From Parasphingorhabdus sp. SCSIO 66989 (GTDB taxonomy: Bacteria > Pseudomonadota > Alphaproteobacteria > Sphingomonadales > Sphingomonadaceae), in contig NZ_CP136594.1 of assembly GCF_032852305.1 (NCBI RefSeq), positions 2,207,501 to 2,271,500 of the forward strand: DNA of 64,000 nt. Reading direction: 5' to 3'. Of this stretch, positions 1 to 9,125 are shown in pieces. Below the pieces are notes generated by a model. The model ran no database searches, was not told the DNA's origin, and saw only the letters and a list, made by a program, of their open reading frames with translations. The position numbers and the translations under genes are program-made. How positions within the stretch are numbered: the first letter of the stretch is position 1; the number at the start of each line of letters is the position of its first letter.

Positions 1-135
1 ATGTTTATCGCCAAGAATCTCGAGCGTATTGGTGACCATGCGACCAATATTGCCGAGATGGTCTATTTTTCAATTACCGGCGATAATCTGATAGAGCGCG
101 ATCGTGGCAATGATCCGCTCGATATGAACGATTGA
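1..135 (+). CDS. phoU: PhoU, phosphate signalling regulator (C-terminal fragment)
   Basis: Only the last 44 codons lie in the window; the ATG at base 1 is an internal methionine. The translation contains AKNLERIGDHATNIAE, the conserved metal-binding helix of PhoU-family proteins, which damp the PhoR-PhoB phosphate response through the Pst transporter. The stop is at 133-135 and phoB begins 13 bases later behind a GAGGGAAGAGAG ribosome binding site, the usual pst-phoU-phoB order. The pst genes presumably lie just to the left, outside the window. Identity is firm despite the short fragment. Confidence 0.88.
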   Translation: MFIAKNLERIGDHATNIAEMVYFSITGDNLIERDRGNDPLDMND

Positions 136-148
136 AGAGGGAAGAGAG

Positions 149-847
149 ATGTCAAAGCCCCATATTCTCCTGGTTGAAGACGATATGGCACTGGCGGAAT
201 TGATCTCCTGGCATTTCGAGAAGCAGGGTTTTCGCATCAGCCAGACACCCGATGGTGAAGAGGCTTTGCTGATCGTCAGCGAGCAGCAGCCCGATATCGT
301 CGTCCTCGACTGGATGATCGACAATCTCTCGGGCATTGAGGTTTGTCGCCGCTTGCGCCGCAATAATGACACCGCGAACATCCCGATCATCATGATGTCG
401 GCGCGCGGCGAGGAAGAGGACCGGGTGCGCGGCCTTGATATCGGTGCCGATGATTATCTCACCAAGCCGTTCAGTCCGCGCGAGCTGATCGCCCGTGTCA
501 ACGCCGTGCTGCGGCGTATGCGTCCAGCACTGGCGGGTGGCACCCTGACCTATGCCAATATCGAGATGGATACCGTCGGCTATAAGGTCAAACGCGGCGG
601 CAAGACTATACCTCTCGGTCCCACCGAATTCCGCCTGTTGCGCCATTTTCTTGAGCATCCCGGCTGGGTGTTCTCGCGCGAGCGCTTGCTCGATGCGGTC
701 TGGGGCAATGAAAGCGATATCGAAATCCGCACCATTGACGTGCATATTCGCCGCCTGCGCAAGGCGATCAATGCCAATGGCGAGGCCGATATCATCCGCA
801 CCGTGCGTTCCGCCGGCTATGCGCTGGATGCCGAGGCTGTTGCCTAG
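149..847 (+). CDS. phoB: Phosphate regulon response regulator PhoB
   Basis: OmpR/PhoB-class response regulator of 232 residues, the usual length. The receiver domain (about 5-120) has the acidic pair ED/D near 10-12, the phosphoacceptor Asp54 in VVLDWM, and the LTKPF lysine motif. The C-terminal winged helix (about 135-228) carries the recognition segment TIDVHIRRLRKAI. When phosphorylated by PhoR it would bind Pho boxes and activate phosphate-starvation genes in the cytoplasm. It sits directly after phoU, which supports PhoB rather than another OmpR-type regulator. No phoR is visible; the next 327 bases hold repeats. Confidence 0.93.
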   Translation: MSKPHILLVEDDMALAELISWHFEKQGFRISQTPDGEEALLIVSEQQPDIVVLDWMIDNLSGIEVCRRLRRNNDTANIPIIMMSARGEEEDRVRGLDIGADDYLTKPFSPRELIARVNAVLRRMRPALAGGTLTYANIEMDTVGYKVKRGGKTIPLGPTEFRLLRHFLEHPGWVFSRERLLDAVWGNESDIEIRTIDVHIRRLRKAINANGEADIIRTVRSAGYALDAEAVA

Positions 848-854
848 ACACCAA

Positions 855-904
855 ATCCTCCCCGTTTACGGGGAGGGGGACCGTCAAAGACGGTGGAGGG
901 GCAC
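855..904 (+). repeat. REP-like GC-rich palindromic repeat, family B copy 1
   Basis: Two successive hairpins: CTCCCC/GGGGAG, then ACCGTC/GACGGT, followed by GGTGGAGGGGCAC. The frame 'GGGGAGGGGGACC - variable stem - GGTGGAGGGGCAC' recurs at 29533-29579 and inverted at 29669-29718, with different bases in the inner stem that keep pairing. It lies just behind phoB and could also act as a transcription terminator or mRNA-stabilising hairpin. Confidence 0.7.
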
Positions 905-943
905 CCGCCACTTGCGCTCCGCAAGCGGATATTCAATTGAATT

Positions 944-1018
944 TCACACAAAGGCACAAAGAAACGAAGAGCTCGCATCAAGAGTGAACGCCTTTGTGCC
1001 TTCGTGTCTTTGTGCGAG
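944..1018. repeat. Long imperfect hairpin repeat, family C copy 1
   Basis: An inverted repeat whose arms are built from CACAAAG/GCACAAAG units (left arm from 944, right arm ending near 1018 with TTTGTGCGAG). The same type of structure occurs at 13532-13616, 21097-21172 and 41103-41180. Together with the repeat at 855-904 it fills much of the 848-1174 gap; no gene is apparent there. Confidence 0.65.
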
Positions 1019-1174
1019 TCAAATTACAACACAGCATAAGCATTAAGCCTGCCGTAACGGCACCTCCTCTCCCGAAGTAAAAGACGCAATTGCGCGGTTG
1101 ACAAAGGCTCGGACGCGTTGGAAACCCGCGTCATAAATTTCAGAACACAACCCAATTTTTCGAGGAGCCTTATC

Positions 1175-2074
1175 ATGACCATCAGTTTTGCCGATCGCGT
1201 TGCCATTGTTACCGGAGCAGGCGGTGGCCTGGGCCGCGCCTATGCGCTGGAACTCGCGCGCCGTGGCGCCAAGGTTGTGGTCAATGACCTGGGCGGCGCG
1301 CGTGATGGCACCGGCACTTCCGATGCTGCTGCGATTGTCGTCGAGGAAATCGAGAAAGAAGGCGGCGAGGCGATGGCCAATGGCGGCTCCGTCACCGAAT
1401 ATGCGCAGATGGAAGAAATGGTCGCCAAGGCCAAGGAAAAATGGGGCGGCGTCCATATCCTGATCAATAATGCTGGCGTACTGCGCGACAAGAGCTTCGC
1501 CAAGATGGAGCCGAAAGACTTTTCCTTTGTCGTCGATGTGCACCTCAATGGATCGGGCAATGCCACCAAGGCGGTATGGGAAACGATGCGCGAGCAAAAT
1601 TATGGCCGCATCCTGATGACCGCCTCTTCAACCGGTCTCTACGGTAATTTCGGCCAGGCCAATTATGGCGCGGCTAAGCTCGGCCTCGCGGGTCTCACCA
1701 AGACGCTCTATCTCGAAGGCGCAAAGTACAACATCAAGGTCAATACGCTGGCCCCGGTCGCCGGAACCCGCATGACCGAAGACATTTTCCCGCCTGAAGC
1801 CTTCAAAGCCTTCACCCCGGAAAATGTCGCGCCTGCTGCGCTTTATCTGGTGTCGGAAGATGCGCCCACCAATATGATCATCGGCGCAGGTGCCGGTGCC
1901 TATCACGCCGCCTATGTCACCATGACACCGGGCGTTGCGCTGCCTGAAAACGAGCGCACAGTGGAAGGCGTCGCTGCGGTATTCGACAAAATCACCGATC
2001 GCACCGGCGAGATTGTCCCGCAATCGGGTTCAGAGCAGTCCATGGCGATTATGAAAGCGCTACAGGGCGAGTGA
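1175..2074 (+). CDS. SDR family 3-hydroxyacyl-CoA dehydrogenase-like oxidoreductase
   Basis: A 299-residue short-chain dehydrogenase. It shows the Rossmann nucleotide motif VTGAGGGLGRAYA near the N-terminus, the NNAG motif, a catalytic Ser in MTASSTG, and the catalytic YGAAK. The NDLGGARDGTG segment after the second strand is typical of the dehydrogenase domain of peroxisomal multifunctional enzyme type 2 (17-beta-HSD4), which oxidises 3-hydroxyacyl-CoAs. The start at 1175 is preferred over the in-frame ATG at 1118 because a GAGGAG site lies 7 bases upstream and family similarity begins there. It appears monocistronic, followed by a repeat element. Substrate range is inferred from the family. 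Confidence 0.82.
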   Translation: MTISFADRVAIVTGAGGGLGRAYALELARRGAKVVVNDLGGARDGTGTSDAAAIVVEEIEKEGGEAMANGGSVTEYAQMEEMVAKAKEKWGGVHILINNAGVLRDKSFAKMEPKDFSFVVDVHLNGSGNATKAVWETMREQNYGRILMTASSTGLYGNFGQANYGAAKLGLAGLTKTLYLEGAKYNIKVNTLAPVAGTRMTEDIFPPEAFKAFTPENVAPAALYLVSEDAPTNMIIGAGAGAYHAAYVTMTPGVALPENERTVEGVAAVFDKITDRTGEIVPQSGSEQSMAIMKALQGE

Positions 2075-2082
2075 CGATTTCC

Positions 2083-2232
2083 TCCCCTCCTCTTCAGAGG
2101 AGGGGCAGTGAGACTTAATGAGCGCAGCGAATTTAGTCGCAGCGGGGTGGTGCCGCAACAAGTGAAGAATTCGCTGACTCGAGCTCGGCTTCGCCTCGCC
2201 ACCACCCCAACCCCTCCTCTGAAGAGGAGGGG
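2083..2232 (+). repeat. MITE-like repeat, family A copy 1
   Basis: About 150 bp bounded at each end by the palindrome CCCCTCCTCT-TC/GA-AGAGGAGGGG. The inner part has CAGTGAGACTTA, TTAGTCGCAGCGGGGTGGTG and, near the far end, CACCACCCCAACCCC. The same blocks occur in reverse orientation at 24613-24753 and 30275-30430, with variable sequence between them. No open reading frame of note is inside. It separates the plus-strand SDR gene from the convergent DUF2794 gene, whose last codons begin at 2243. Confidence 0.8.
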
Positions 2233-2242
2233 CTTTCTGTTT

Positions 2243-2611
2243 CTACTCCTCCACGACCTTGATCAACCGCCGCTCCACTGGCGCGAGCACATTGCTAAGG
2301 TCATGCCCACGCTTGAGCACCTGCCCGGCCTCGCCACGCAGCAACCATTGGCCCTGTCTGCGCTGTTGCGCGGGGCATTTCTCGATGCGGATTTCCGGCC
2401 GTTGTGAGGCATGGCGAAAGGCAGCGAAAATCGCGGTGTCGCGACCGAACTCAATGGCATAATCACGCCACTGTCCCGCAGCGACCATACGGCCATAGAT
2501 ATTGAGAATAGCGTTCAGCTCTTCGCGATGGAACACCGTCTGATGCGGCTGTTTGCCCGAAAGCGGGAGAACCGCGATATTGGAATGCGAACCGTTATGC
2601 GATGCTGTCAT
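2243..2611 (-). CDS. DUF2794 domain-containing protein
   Basis: A 122-residue protein that I recognise as the alphaproteobacterial DUF2794 family from HQTVFHREELNAILNIYGRM, WRDYAIEF and the C-terminal LKRGHDLSNVL. The function of the family is unknown. There is no signal peptide or membrane segment, so a cytoplasmic location is likely. The gene starts 19 bases after the stop of cysE on the same strand, so the two probably share a transcript. It ends next to a MITE-like repeat. Confidence 0.8.
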   Translation of the reverse strand: MTASHNGSHSNIAVLPLSGKQPHQTVFHREELNAILNIYGRMVAAGQWRDYAIEFGRDTAIFAAFRHASQRPEIRIEKCPAQQRRQGQWLLRGEAGQVLKRGHDLSNVLAPVERRLIKVVEE

Positions 2612-2630
2612 TCAGAACTACCAGCGCACA

Positions 2631-3404
2631 TCAGGCCGATTTCTGATCCGAGCCAGTCTCAGGAGATTCGTCAAACAGATCCCCTTCAGCCTGACAGGGC
2701 GCTTCGGCGACTTCGGGCAATGCGCGCTTATTTTTGCCTTTGACATCGCGCTGATCCATCAGCTGTGCCAAACGTTTTTGCAGCTGCTCGATCTCGCATT
2801 GCAGGATTTCCAGCTTCTGCGTCGCCGGATCATAGACCTCGCTGCACGGCGTGCCATAGGGCATAAAATCTTTCTGATAGTCATCGGCGTCAACCGGCAC
2901 CTGCCGCGCCCGGACGCCCACCATAGTTGCACCTTCAGGCACATCCTTGGTCACCACTGCATTGGCACCGACACGCGCCCTCGCGCCAACGGTGATCGGA
3001 CCCAATATCTGCGCGCCCGAGCCAAGAATGGCACCGTCAGCGATGGTTGGGTGACGCTTGCCGCCCTGGCCATTGGTCGGATTGGTACCGCCGAGTGTCA
3101 CGCATTGATAAATGGTCACATCATCGCCAATTTCCGCCGTCTCGCCAATCACGGTAAAGCCATGATCAATAAACAGATTTTTGCCGATGGTCGCGCCGGG
3201 ATGGATATCAATCGCGGTCAGCATGCGGCCAATATGATTGATCAACCGGGCGAGGAAGAACAGATTGCCGCGGAACAGCCAGTGCGAAATGCGATAAAAT
3301 CCGACCGCCCAAAGCCCGGGATAGGTCAAGATTTCCCATCTGGAACGCGGCGCAGGATCGCGCGAGGCGATGGATTCAAGATACTCATTCAGAGCGCGAA
3401 ACAT
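2631..3404 (-). CDS. cysE: Serine O-acetyltransferase
   Basis: A 257-residue enzyme that transfers acetyl from acetyl-CoA to L-serine, the first step of cysteine synthesis. The left-handed beta-helix hexapeptide repeats run from about residue 70 to 180: HPGATIGKNLFIDHG, VIGETAEIGDDVTIYQ, TLGGT, GKRHPTI, ARVGANAVVTKDVP. The two histidines in HPGA and DHG match the catalytic residues of the family. After the transferase core there is a charged, coiled-coil-like tail (LEILQCEIEQLQKRLAQL). The start at 3404 (MFRALNEYL) is favoured by a GGAGGGG site just upstream; an ORF continuing to 3482 is less likely. Confidence 0.9.
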   Translation of the reverse strand: MFRALNEYLESIASRDPAPRSRWEILTYPGLWAVGFYRISHWLFRGNLFFLARLINHIGRMLTAIDIHPGATIGKNLFIDHGFTVIGETAEIGDDVTIYQCVTLGGTNPTNGQGGKRHPTIADGAILGSGAQILGPITVGARARVGANAVVTKDVPEGATMVGVRARQVPVDADDYQKDFMPYGTPCSEVYDPATQKLEILQCEIEQLQKRLAQLMDQRDVKGKNKRALPEVAEAPCQAEGDLFDESPETGSDQKSA

Positions 3405-3502
3405 AAAACGCCCCTCCATTGGCAACGGGTCAAAGCCCTGACACTTCTGTGAATAATAGATACGGCATCCGAAGATTACCACTATTTTACAACAATTCCT
3501 TG

Positions 3503-4990
3503 TCAGGCAGCTGAATGGTCAACGCCCAAATAGGCTGAAAGTTTCGCCAAGCGACGCTCAACCCCCTCACCAATCAGGCTATCTTCCTCGCCGGCAACAA
3601 TGATCGAAAGCCCCTTATCATCGCGCTGTAAATGGCTGTTCTGCAACAGATTATCATGACCGCCGCTAAAGCGTTGCCCCAAACGGATCGCTAGCCCCCA
3701 ACCCGCGGCGCGCTCCAGCGCTTCAATGCTGCACAGCCGCTCGTCAGCGGTAAACGCTTCGACACCACCACCAAAATTGGTGAACAGGGCCTGGGCCAGC
3801 ATCGCCCTGCCCGCGCCATCAACGCCAACCCAATTGCCATGCAGCGCGATCTCTAATGCTCGCTCCGAGCGGAAATCGGGATTGGCCTGCCAGCCAATAT
3901 CGGCGAGATGGCAAGCAGCGAGAAACAGGCGCGCTTCTTCGTCAGAAAGATCAGGAAAGGCAGGCTTGAGCCAGTCAAACAGCTTTTGCCCATCCTGCCC
4001 GAAACGCGACTGGTAACGGCCAAAACGCCGGGTGGAATCGAGCAGAGGATCGACCGTCCGTATGTCCTCTGGCATGGCGCTGTAGATCAGCCCTTCGCGC
4101 AAGCCATAAGCCGACACAATGATATGCGCCGGTTGTAAAACCTCACAGGCGGCCTGCAGCATCTGCGCCGCCGTCCCCAGATTGGCGATGCGTGATGAGG
4201 CCAGACGCGGCACGGCGCGCAGGTCATCGCGCGAGCTGTCCAATATACGCTTGGTTAGCGGCGCAATGCGCTCGACCGGAATCGCATAATTGTGAAACAC
4301 CGGCAGCGGATAGCCCTGATCGAACATATCGACACGCGCCAGCGCCCGCCACGAACCGCCGACAATATAGAGCGCGCGGCCCTTGCAGCGCCCGGCCCAA
4401 TCGGCATCGGTAACCAGATCGCCAACATGTCGGCTCAGCGCTTTCTGGCCTTTCTCGCTGATAGCCTTGCTGCGCAACACGCCAATGGGCAGTGACAGGC
4501 TATCATCGATGCGATGATCATTCACCTCGGCCAGTTCGAGACTGCCCCCACCCAGATCGCCGACAATGCCATCGGCATCGGGAATTGCTGATAGCACGCC
4601 ATAGGCGGCCATTTGTGCCTCTTCCGCGCCGCTCAGCACCCGGACATCAAAGCCCAGCGCCGTAACTTCGGCGGCAAAGTCCGCGCCGTTACTGGCATCG
4701 CGCACCGCAGCGGTAGCCACGCAGATCGTCTCATTCACATCCCATCCGGCAATTAGCTCGCGAAACCGCTTGATCGCCCGCAAAGCCCGCTCAACGCCCT
4801 CGGGCGCCAGCTTGCCGGTGTCATTAATCTCGCTGCCTAGCCCGGCCATAACCTTTTCATTGAAGATCAGCGCCGGATTGCGGCGCGGTCCAGCAAATAC
4901 CACGAGGCGGATGGAGTTGGAGCCAATATCGATCACCGCAACACTATGGCTGCGGACGACCTTGGGCTTTCTTTTGGCGCGAAACAGCAA
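3503..4990 (-). CDS. ppx: Exopolyphosphatase, Ppx/GppA family
   Basis: A 495-residue member of the ASKHA phosphotransferase superfamily. The first phosphate motif AVIDIGSNSIRLVVF is near residues 18-33 and the glycine-rich GDLGGGSLELAEV motif near 145. The C-terminal half contains an HD-like helical region with ACHLADIGW. It would release phosphate from long polyphosphate chains. The likely start is TTG at 4990, only 11 bases after the ppk stop; no ATG in frame gives the N-terminal motif a proper length. Position directly behind ppk supports polyphosphatase activity over pppGpp phosphatase, though both occur in this family. Confidence 0.9.
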   Translation of the reverse strand: MLFRAKRKPKVVRSHSVAVIDIGSNSIRLVVFAGPRRNPALIFNEKVMAGLGSEINDTGKLAPEGVERALRAIKRFRELIAGWDVNETICVATAAVRDASNGADFAAEVTALGFDVRVLSGAEEAQMAAYGVLSAIPDADGIVGDLGGGSLELAEVNDHRIDDSLSLPIGVLRSKAISEKGQKALSRHVGDLVTDADWAGRCKGRALYIVGGSWRALARVDMFDQGYPLPVFHNYAIPVERIAPLTKRILDSSRDDLRAVPRLASSRIANLGTAAQMLQAACEVLQPAHIIVSAYGLREGLIYSAMPEDIRTVDPLLDSTRRFGRYQSRFGQDGQKLFDWLKPAFPDLSDEEARLFLAACHLADIGWQANPDFRSERALEIALHGNWVGVDGAGRAMLAQALFTNFGGGVEAFTADERLCSIEALERAAGWGLAIRLGQRFSGGHDNLLQNSHLQRDDKGLSIIVAGEEDSLIGEGVERRLAKLSAYLGVDHSAA

Positions 4991-5001
4991 TCGTCAGACC
5001 T

Positions 5002-7161
5002 TTAACTCTGTCGCCTTACCGGCTGTCTCAGCGTCAGATCAGGCACCTCATCGCTGTTCTTTAGCGCAGCCCCACGACCGGAGAGCGACGGGTTGGTCAT
5101 AAAATAATGGTGCAGATTGAAAGGCTTATCACTTGGCTCGACGCGGATATATTCGCCCTCGGCATTCAATTCCCAGCTTTGCTCATTGTCGAGCAGATTG
5201 GCGAGCATCACCTGTTCGAGCACCTGTTCGTGCACCGTCGGGTTCTCAATCGGCAGCATATATTCCACCCGCCGGTCAAAATTGCGCGGCATCCAGTCGG
5301 CTGAGCTGATGAAGACCTGTGCATCATCATTGGGCAGATAGTCCCCGCTGCCAAAGGCCCAGATACGGCTATGCTCGAGGAATCGGCCAATCACCGATTT
5401 AACCCGAATATTGTCCGACATGCCCGGCACCTGCGGCTTCAGACAGCAAATTCCGCGAATGATGAGGTCAATCTGCACCCCGGCATTGCTTGCAGTGTAG
5501 AGCTTCTCGATAATCGCCGGATCGACCAGCGAGTTCATCTTGGCCCATATTGCGCCGGGTTTGCCTTTGCGCACATGTTCAATCTCGACATCGATCAATT
5601 CCATCAGTCGATTGCGCATATCGCGCGGCGACATGGTGAGCAGTTCCAACTGCTTGGGTTCGACATAGCCGGTGATATAGTTGAATAGCTGCGCCGCATC
5701 GCGCCCGGCGCGCGGATCGGCAGTGAAGAAGCTCAAATCGGTATAAATCTTGGCGGTGATCGGGTGATAATTGCCGGTGCCAAAGTGGCAATAGGTCTTA
5801 TAACCCTCGGGTTCGCGGCGCACGACCATCGAAATTTTGGCATGCGTCTTCCACTCGATAAAGCCATAGACGACCTGCACACCGGCGCGCTCCAGAGCGC
5901 TGGCCCAGAGCAGATTCTGCTCCTCATCAAAACGCGCTTTGAGCTCGACAACCGCCGTGACCGATTTACCCGCTTCTGCCGCATCAATCAGCGCCCGGAT
6001 AACCGCAGACTGTTTGCCGGCGCGATAAAGCGTCTGCTTGATCGCAATAACATCGGGATCACGCGCCGCCTGTTGCAGAAAGGCAATCACCACCTCAAAG
6101 CTCTCATAAGGGTGGTGGATAACAATATCCTTGCTGCGGATCGCCGCGAAGCAGTCGCCTCCATGCTCACGAATCCGCTCGGGAAAACGCGGCGTATAGG
6201 CCGTAAATTTAAGGTCAGGCCGATCCTCATCGACAATCTCTGACAGACCGCCAATGTCTATTATGCCGCTGACAACCGACTTTAGCGCACCGTCAGGCAG
6301 AAGTTGCTCTTCCAGCAAACCGATGGTTTCCGCATCAAGGTCAGATGAAATCTCCAGTCGGATCACCTGTCCCCGGCGGCGACGCTTGATCGCGCTGCGG
6401 AAATAGCGGACAAGGTCTTCTGCCTCTTCCTCGACCTCGATATCGCTATCGCGGATGATACGGAACAGACCCGAATTCAGCACCTTATATCCGGGAAACA
6501 AGGTATCTGCGAAACCGCGCAAAACCTCTTCCAGCGCGACATAGATCGCATCTTTACCAGGGATACGAATAAAGCCTGACATGGTCGGCGGCAGCATGAT
6601 GAGCTCGCGCACATGATGCTTGTCGACTGCTCGCTGCAGATCAAAGATCAGACTGAGACCCTTGTTCGGGATGAACGGAAAAGGGTGCGCCGGGTCGAGC
6701 GCCTGGGGCGTCAGCACCGGAAAAATCTGATCAAGAAAATGCTCGCGCAGCCATTTGATATTATCCGGCTCCAGATCGGCCACGGTCTTGATAGCAATAC
6801 CCTGATCGACCAGCATGGTTTGCAGCTCGGCCCATACACGCTGTTGACCCTCAGATAGTTCCGCGGTCTTAGCTTCTATTTCCGTCAACTGCTGCACCGG
6901 AGTACGGCCATCTACCGAGCGCTGCTCAACCCCCTGCTCCACCTGCCCCACCAGACCGGCAACGCGGACCATGTAAAACTCATCGAGGTTGTTGCCCGAG
7001 ATGGAGAGGAAACGCAGCCTCTCCAGTAAAGGGTGCGCCGGATTTTGCGCCTCGGCCAACACCCGCTCGTTAAAGCCGAGCCAGCTTAGCTCGCGATTGT
7101 TAAACCGCTCGGAACTGATGAAACTGTCTTCACTCTCTTCGCCAGCCAACATCGCCATCAT
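5002..7161 (-). CDS. ppk1: Polyphosphate kinase 1
   Basis: A full-length (719 residues) PPK1, which reversibly builds polyphosphate from ATP. The N-terminal domain starts with FNNRELSWLGFNERVL. The C-terminal catalytic domains contain the two histidine motifs corresponding to the E. coli active-site histidines, WKTHAKISMV and RFLEHSRIWAFG, as well as HFGTGNYHPITAKIY and VEYMLPI. Its ATG overlaps the stop of hdaA by 4 bases (ATGA) and ppx follows 11 bases downstream, so hdaA-ppk-ppx are likely co-transcribed and translationally coupled. Confidence 0.96.
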   Translation of the reverse strand: MMAMLAGEESEDSFISSERFNNRELSWLGFNERVLAEAQNPAHPLLERLRFLSISGNNLDEFYMVRVAGLVGQVEQGVEQRSVDGRTPVQQLTEIEAKTAELSEGQQRVWAELQTMLVDQGIAIKTVADLEPDNIKWLREHFLDQIFPVLTPQALDPAHPFPFIPNKGLSLIFDLQRAVDKHHVRELIMLPPTMSGFIRIPGKDAIYVALEEVLRGFADTLFPGYKVLNSGLFRIIRDSDIEVEEEAEDLVRYFRSAIKRRRRGQVIRLEISSDLDAETIGLLEEQLLPDGALKSVVSGIIDIGGLSEIVDEDRPDLKFTAYTPRFPERIREHGGDCFAAIRSKDIVIHHPYESFEVVIAFLQQAARDPDVIAIKQTLYRAGKQSAVIRALIDAAEAGKSVTAVVELKARFDEEQNLLWASALERAGVQVVYGFIEWKTHAKISMVVRREPEGYKTYCHFGTGNYHPITAKIYTDLSFFTADPRAGRDAAQLFNYITGYVEPKQLELLTMSPRDMRNRLMELIDVEIEHVRKGKPGAIWAKMNSLVDPAIIEKLYTASNAGVQIDLIIRGICCLKPQVPGMSDNIRVKSVIGRFLEHSRIWAFGSGDYLPNDDAQVFISSADWMPRNFDRRVEYMLPIENPTVHEQVLEQVMLANLLDNEQSWELNAEGEYIRVEPSDKPFNLHHYFMTNPSLSGRGAALKNSDEVPDLTLRQPVRRQS

Positions 7162-7784
7162 GCTGCTCCTGCCTGATCGGAATCGTCGTCATCATGATCA
7201 TTAGTGCGCCCAAACAGATCCCGCATCATTGCCATGGTAACAGGCTTGCGCTGCTCAAGCGTTATTCGGTCCAACTCCGTTACCAGATCAGAGACGGCCT
7301 GGTAACTGCGTTCGCATCTTGCAGCGGCATATTCCGCCAGTCGCGGCGTAATATCCATCCCGCGCATCCTACCCAGCTTCTCAAATAGCGCGCTAATCAT
7401 CGCCGCATCGGGCTGGCCGATAATGATATGCTGGGACGCGGCAAGGCGCGATTTGAGATCCGGTAAGGCGATGGCATCCAGCGCAACCGTATCGGGAAAG
7501 ATGATCAGGATCGGCCGTGATTCCTGCTGCGCCTGATTCCATTTGTGGAATATTTCTGCGGGCTCAATCAGGTGCGCATCATCTACCAATATGCCTTTAG
7601 AATCCCGTGCAAAAACCTGCCCCATGCTGGTCTTGCCCGAAGCCTGTGAGCCGAACAGCACCGCGCCCTTATACGGCCAATGCGCCCAGTTTTTCAGCTG
7701 GTGAGCAACCTCGGCATTGGCCTCGGTCACCAGATAGTCGGTGCTGGATGGCCGCGATGTCAGGGGCAAGGCGATCTGGCTCAT
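7158..7784 (-). CDS. hdaA: DnaA regulatory inactivator HdaA
   Basis: A 208-residue AAA+ ATPase homologous to DnaA domain III. A degenerate Walker A (GSQASGKTSM) and the Walker-B-like LVDDAHLIEP are present, and no DNA-binding domain IV follows, as expected for Hda. In alphaproteobacteria HdaA works with the beta clamp to stimulate ATP hydrolysis by DnaA and limit re-initiation. The N-terminal MSQIALPL resembles the clamp-binding QxxLPL motif. This fixes the start at 7784; an ORF extending to 7916 overlaps the preceding gene. It overlaps ppk by 4 bases. Confidence 0.88.
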   Translation of the reverse strand: MSQIALPLTSRPSSTDYLVTEANAEVAHQLKNWAHWPYKGAVLFGSQASGKTSMGQVFARDSKGILVDDAHLIEPAEIFHKWNQAQQESRPILIIFPDTVALDAIALPDLKSRLAASQHIIIGQPDAAMISALFEKLGRMRGMDITPRLAEYAAARCERSYQAVSDLVTELDRITLEQRKPVTMAMMRDLFGRTNDHDDDDSDQAGAA

Positions 7785-7797
7785 CACCACGCAGCCC

Positions 7798-9036
7798 TTA
7801 TCGCGATATCCGTAGAGTGTTTCCGGATTGCTGCACCCGCCATCCGCGCGCTTCAAGCCCCGCACGCAACTGCGCCGCATCGCCGTTAAACTGCACCGAC
7901 ATGACCGATGTGCCACCCAATGCCAGGCTGGAGGTGCTGGCGCTGCTGACGCCCGCTACGCCACGTACTGCCGATTCTGCAGCATTCACCGCAGCGGCAT
8001 CAGGGCTGGAATATTGCACCGAGAAGCTGTTGACCGTCGCGACCGGATCGGGCGCAGCGGGTTCATCTATAACCGGACCGCTATCCTCAAATTCCTCTTC
8101 GAGTTCTTCCAATTCGTCCTCAAGCGGGTCTTCCTCAACACTGTCGATAATCAGCGAGGTGTCAGGTCGCAGCGCACCGCGAGAAAGCGCCGCCACGAAC
8201 AGAGAGTCCATGCGCTCAACCCCTTCGCGCATCATCTCATCCAAGCCATCGCTATTGTCGGCGCGCAGCTCAAAACTGCCCAATTTGCGACGATCAGGGC
8301 CGAAGAAAGCAGTGAAATAGCCTTTGACCGGCCCGCCGGGATATTGCCGCTCCAATCGCACAACCGGGATCAACACATCAGCTGCGCCAAATTGGTCAAG
8401 GATCAGCCGCCACCAATTGCGATCGCGCCGTCCCGTCTGCCCCGCTGTCAACAACAGCGAATCGCTGCCCGCACCGCTGGGGCGGACATAATCGATGGAA
8501 CTTTCCGATGTGCGGAATGTTGCCCAGGCGCGTTGCCAGGGGGTGCGATATTCAAACACCTGTTCGCTGCCGCCGCTGATCATCACCGGTACGAGCAGCA
8601 TGGGTGCCGAGCGTACCCGGGCGCTGCTTACTCCGAGGATCGAGCCGGCACGGGCACGATCGAACATGATCCCCAGCGTCGCGATATAACGGCGCGGACC
8701 AATCTGCTCGCGCTCAACCACAATACCCGACACGATGGAATTGAGCGCCGAATCGCTTAGCCCGGGCGCACTTCCGCCACGATTGGATTGTTTCCACAAG
8801 GCCTGCCAGCCTTTACGCTGCGCCTCGCGCCACCCCTTTTGGCGGGCATCTGCCGCATTGTTGCCGGTCACGTTGACGGTAATGCCGCCAACTTCAAAAT
8901 CACCGCTGCTATTGATCGGAGCAATGCCGCGCTCGGCATCAATCTGGGTCAGGCCAAGGCTGTTCCAGCCGAACAGAGCGAGAAGTCCCAGCAACCCGAA
9001 CGCCAGCAAAGCCATATGGGATCGTGATAATGTCAT
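7798..9036 (-). CDS. Membrane-anchored or secreted protein with C-terminal HMA-like ferredoxin fold
   Basis: A 412-residue protein with a hydrophobic N-terminal segment ([17 protein letters not shown]), probably a signal or membrane anchor, so the bulk would be periplasmic. A middle region contains [12 protein letters not shown] and a run of acidic residues ([19 protein letters not shown], about 315-335). The last ~75 residues look like a heavy-metal-associated/BON-like fold ([20 protein letters not shown]) without the CxxC metal site. Similar proteins accompany hdaA and purM in sphingomonads, from memory. Function unknown. The start at 9036 (MTLSRSHMA) gives a normal signal; a longer ORF to 9225 overlaps purM. 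It may be the first gene of the hdaA-ppk-ppx unit (14 bp gap). Confidence 0.65.
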   Translation of the reverse strand: MTLSRSHMALLAFGLLGLLALFGWNSLGLTQIDAERGIAPINSSGDFEVGGITVNVTGNNAADARQKGWREAQRKGWQALWKQSNRGGSAPGLSDSALNSIVSGIVVEREQIGPRRYIATLGIMFDRARAGSILGVSSARVRSAPMLLVPVMISGGSEQVFEYRTPWQRAWATFRTSESSIDYVRPSGAGSDSLLLTAGQTGRRDRNWWRLILDQFGAADVLIPVVRLERQYPGGPVKGYFTAFFGPDRRKLGSFELRADNSDGLDEMMREGVERMDSLFVAALSRGALRPDTSLIIDSVEEDPLEDELEELEEEFEDSGPVIDEPAAPDPVATVNSFSVQYSSPDAAAVNAAESAVRGVAGVSSASTSSLALGGTSVMSVQFNGDAAQLRAGLEARGWRVQQSGNTLRISR

Positions 9037-9125
9037 TGTTGCGCAGTTCCGGCTTAGTCCGACCCATCCGCAGCCAAGCGGAATATAATGGAAATCATCA
9101 TGCGAAAGCGTTAGGCGCTGAAAGC

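Noticed and set aside
2553-3452. 299-codon plus-strand frame over cysE
   Set aside because: Mirror of the serine acetyltransferase; lacks any family motif.
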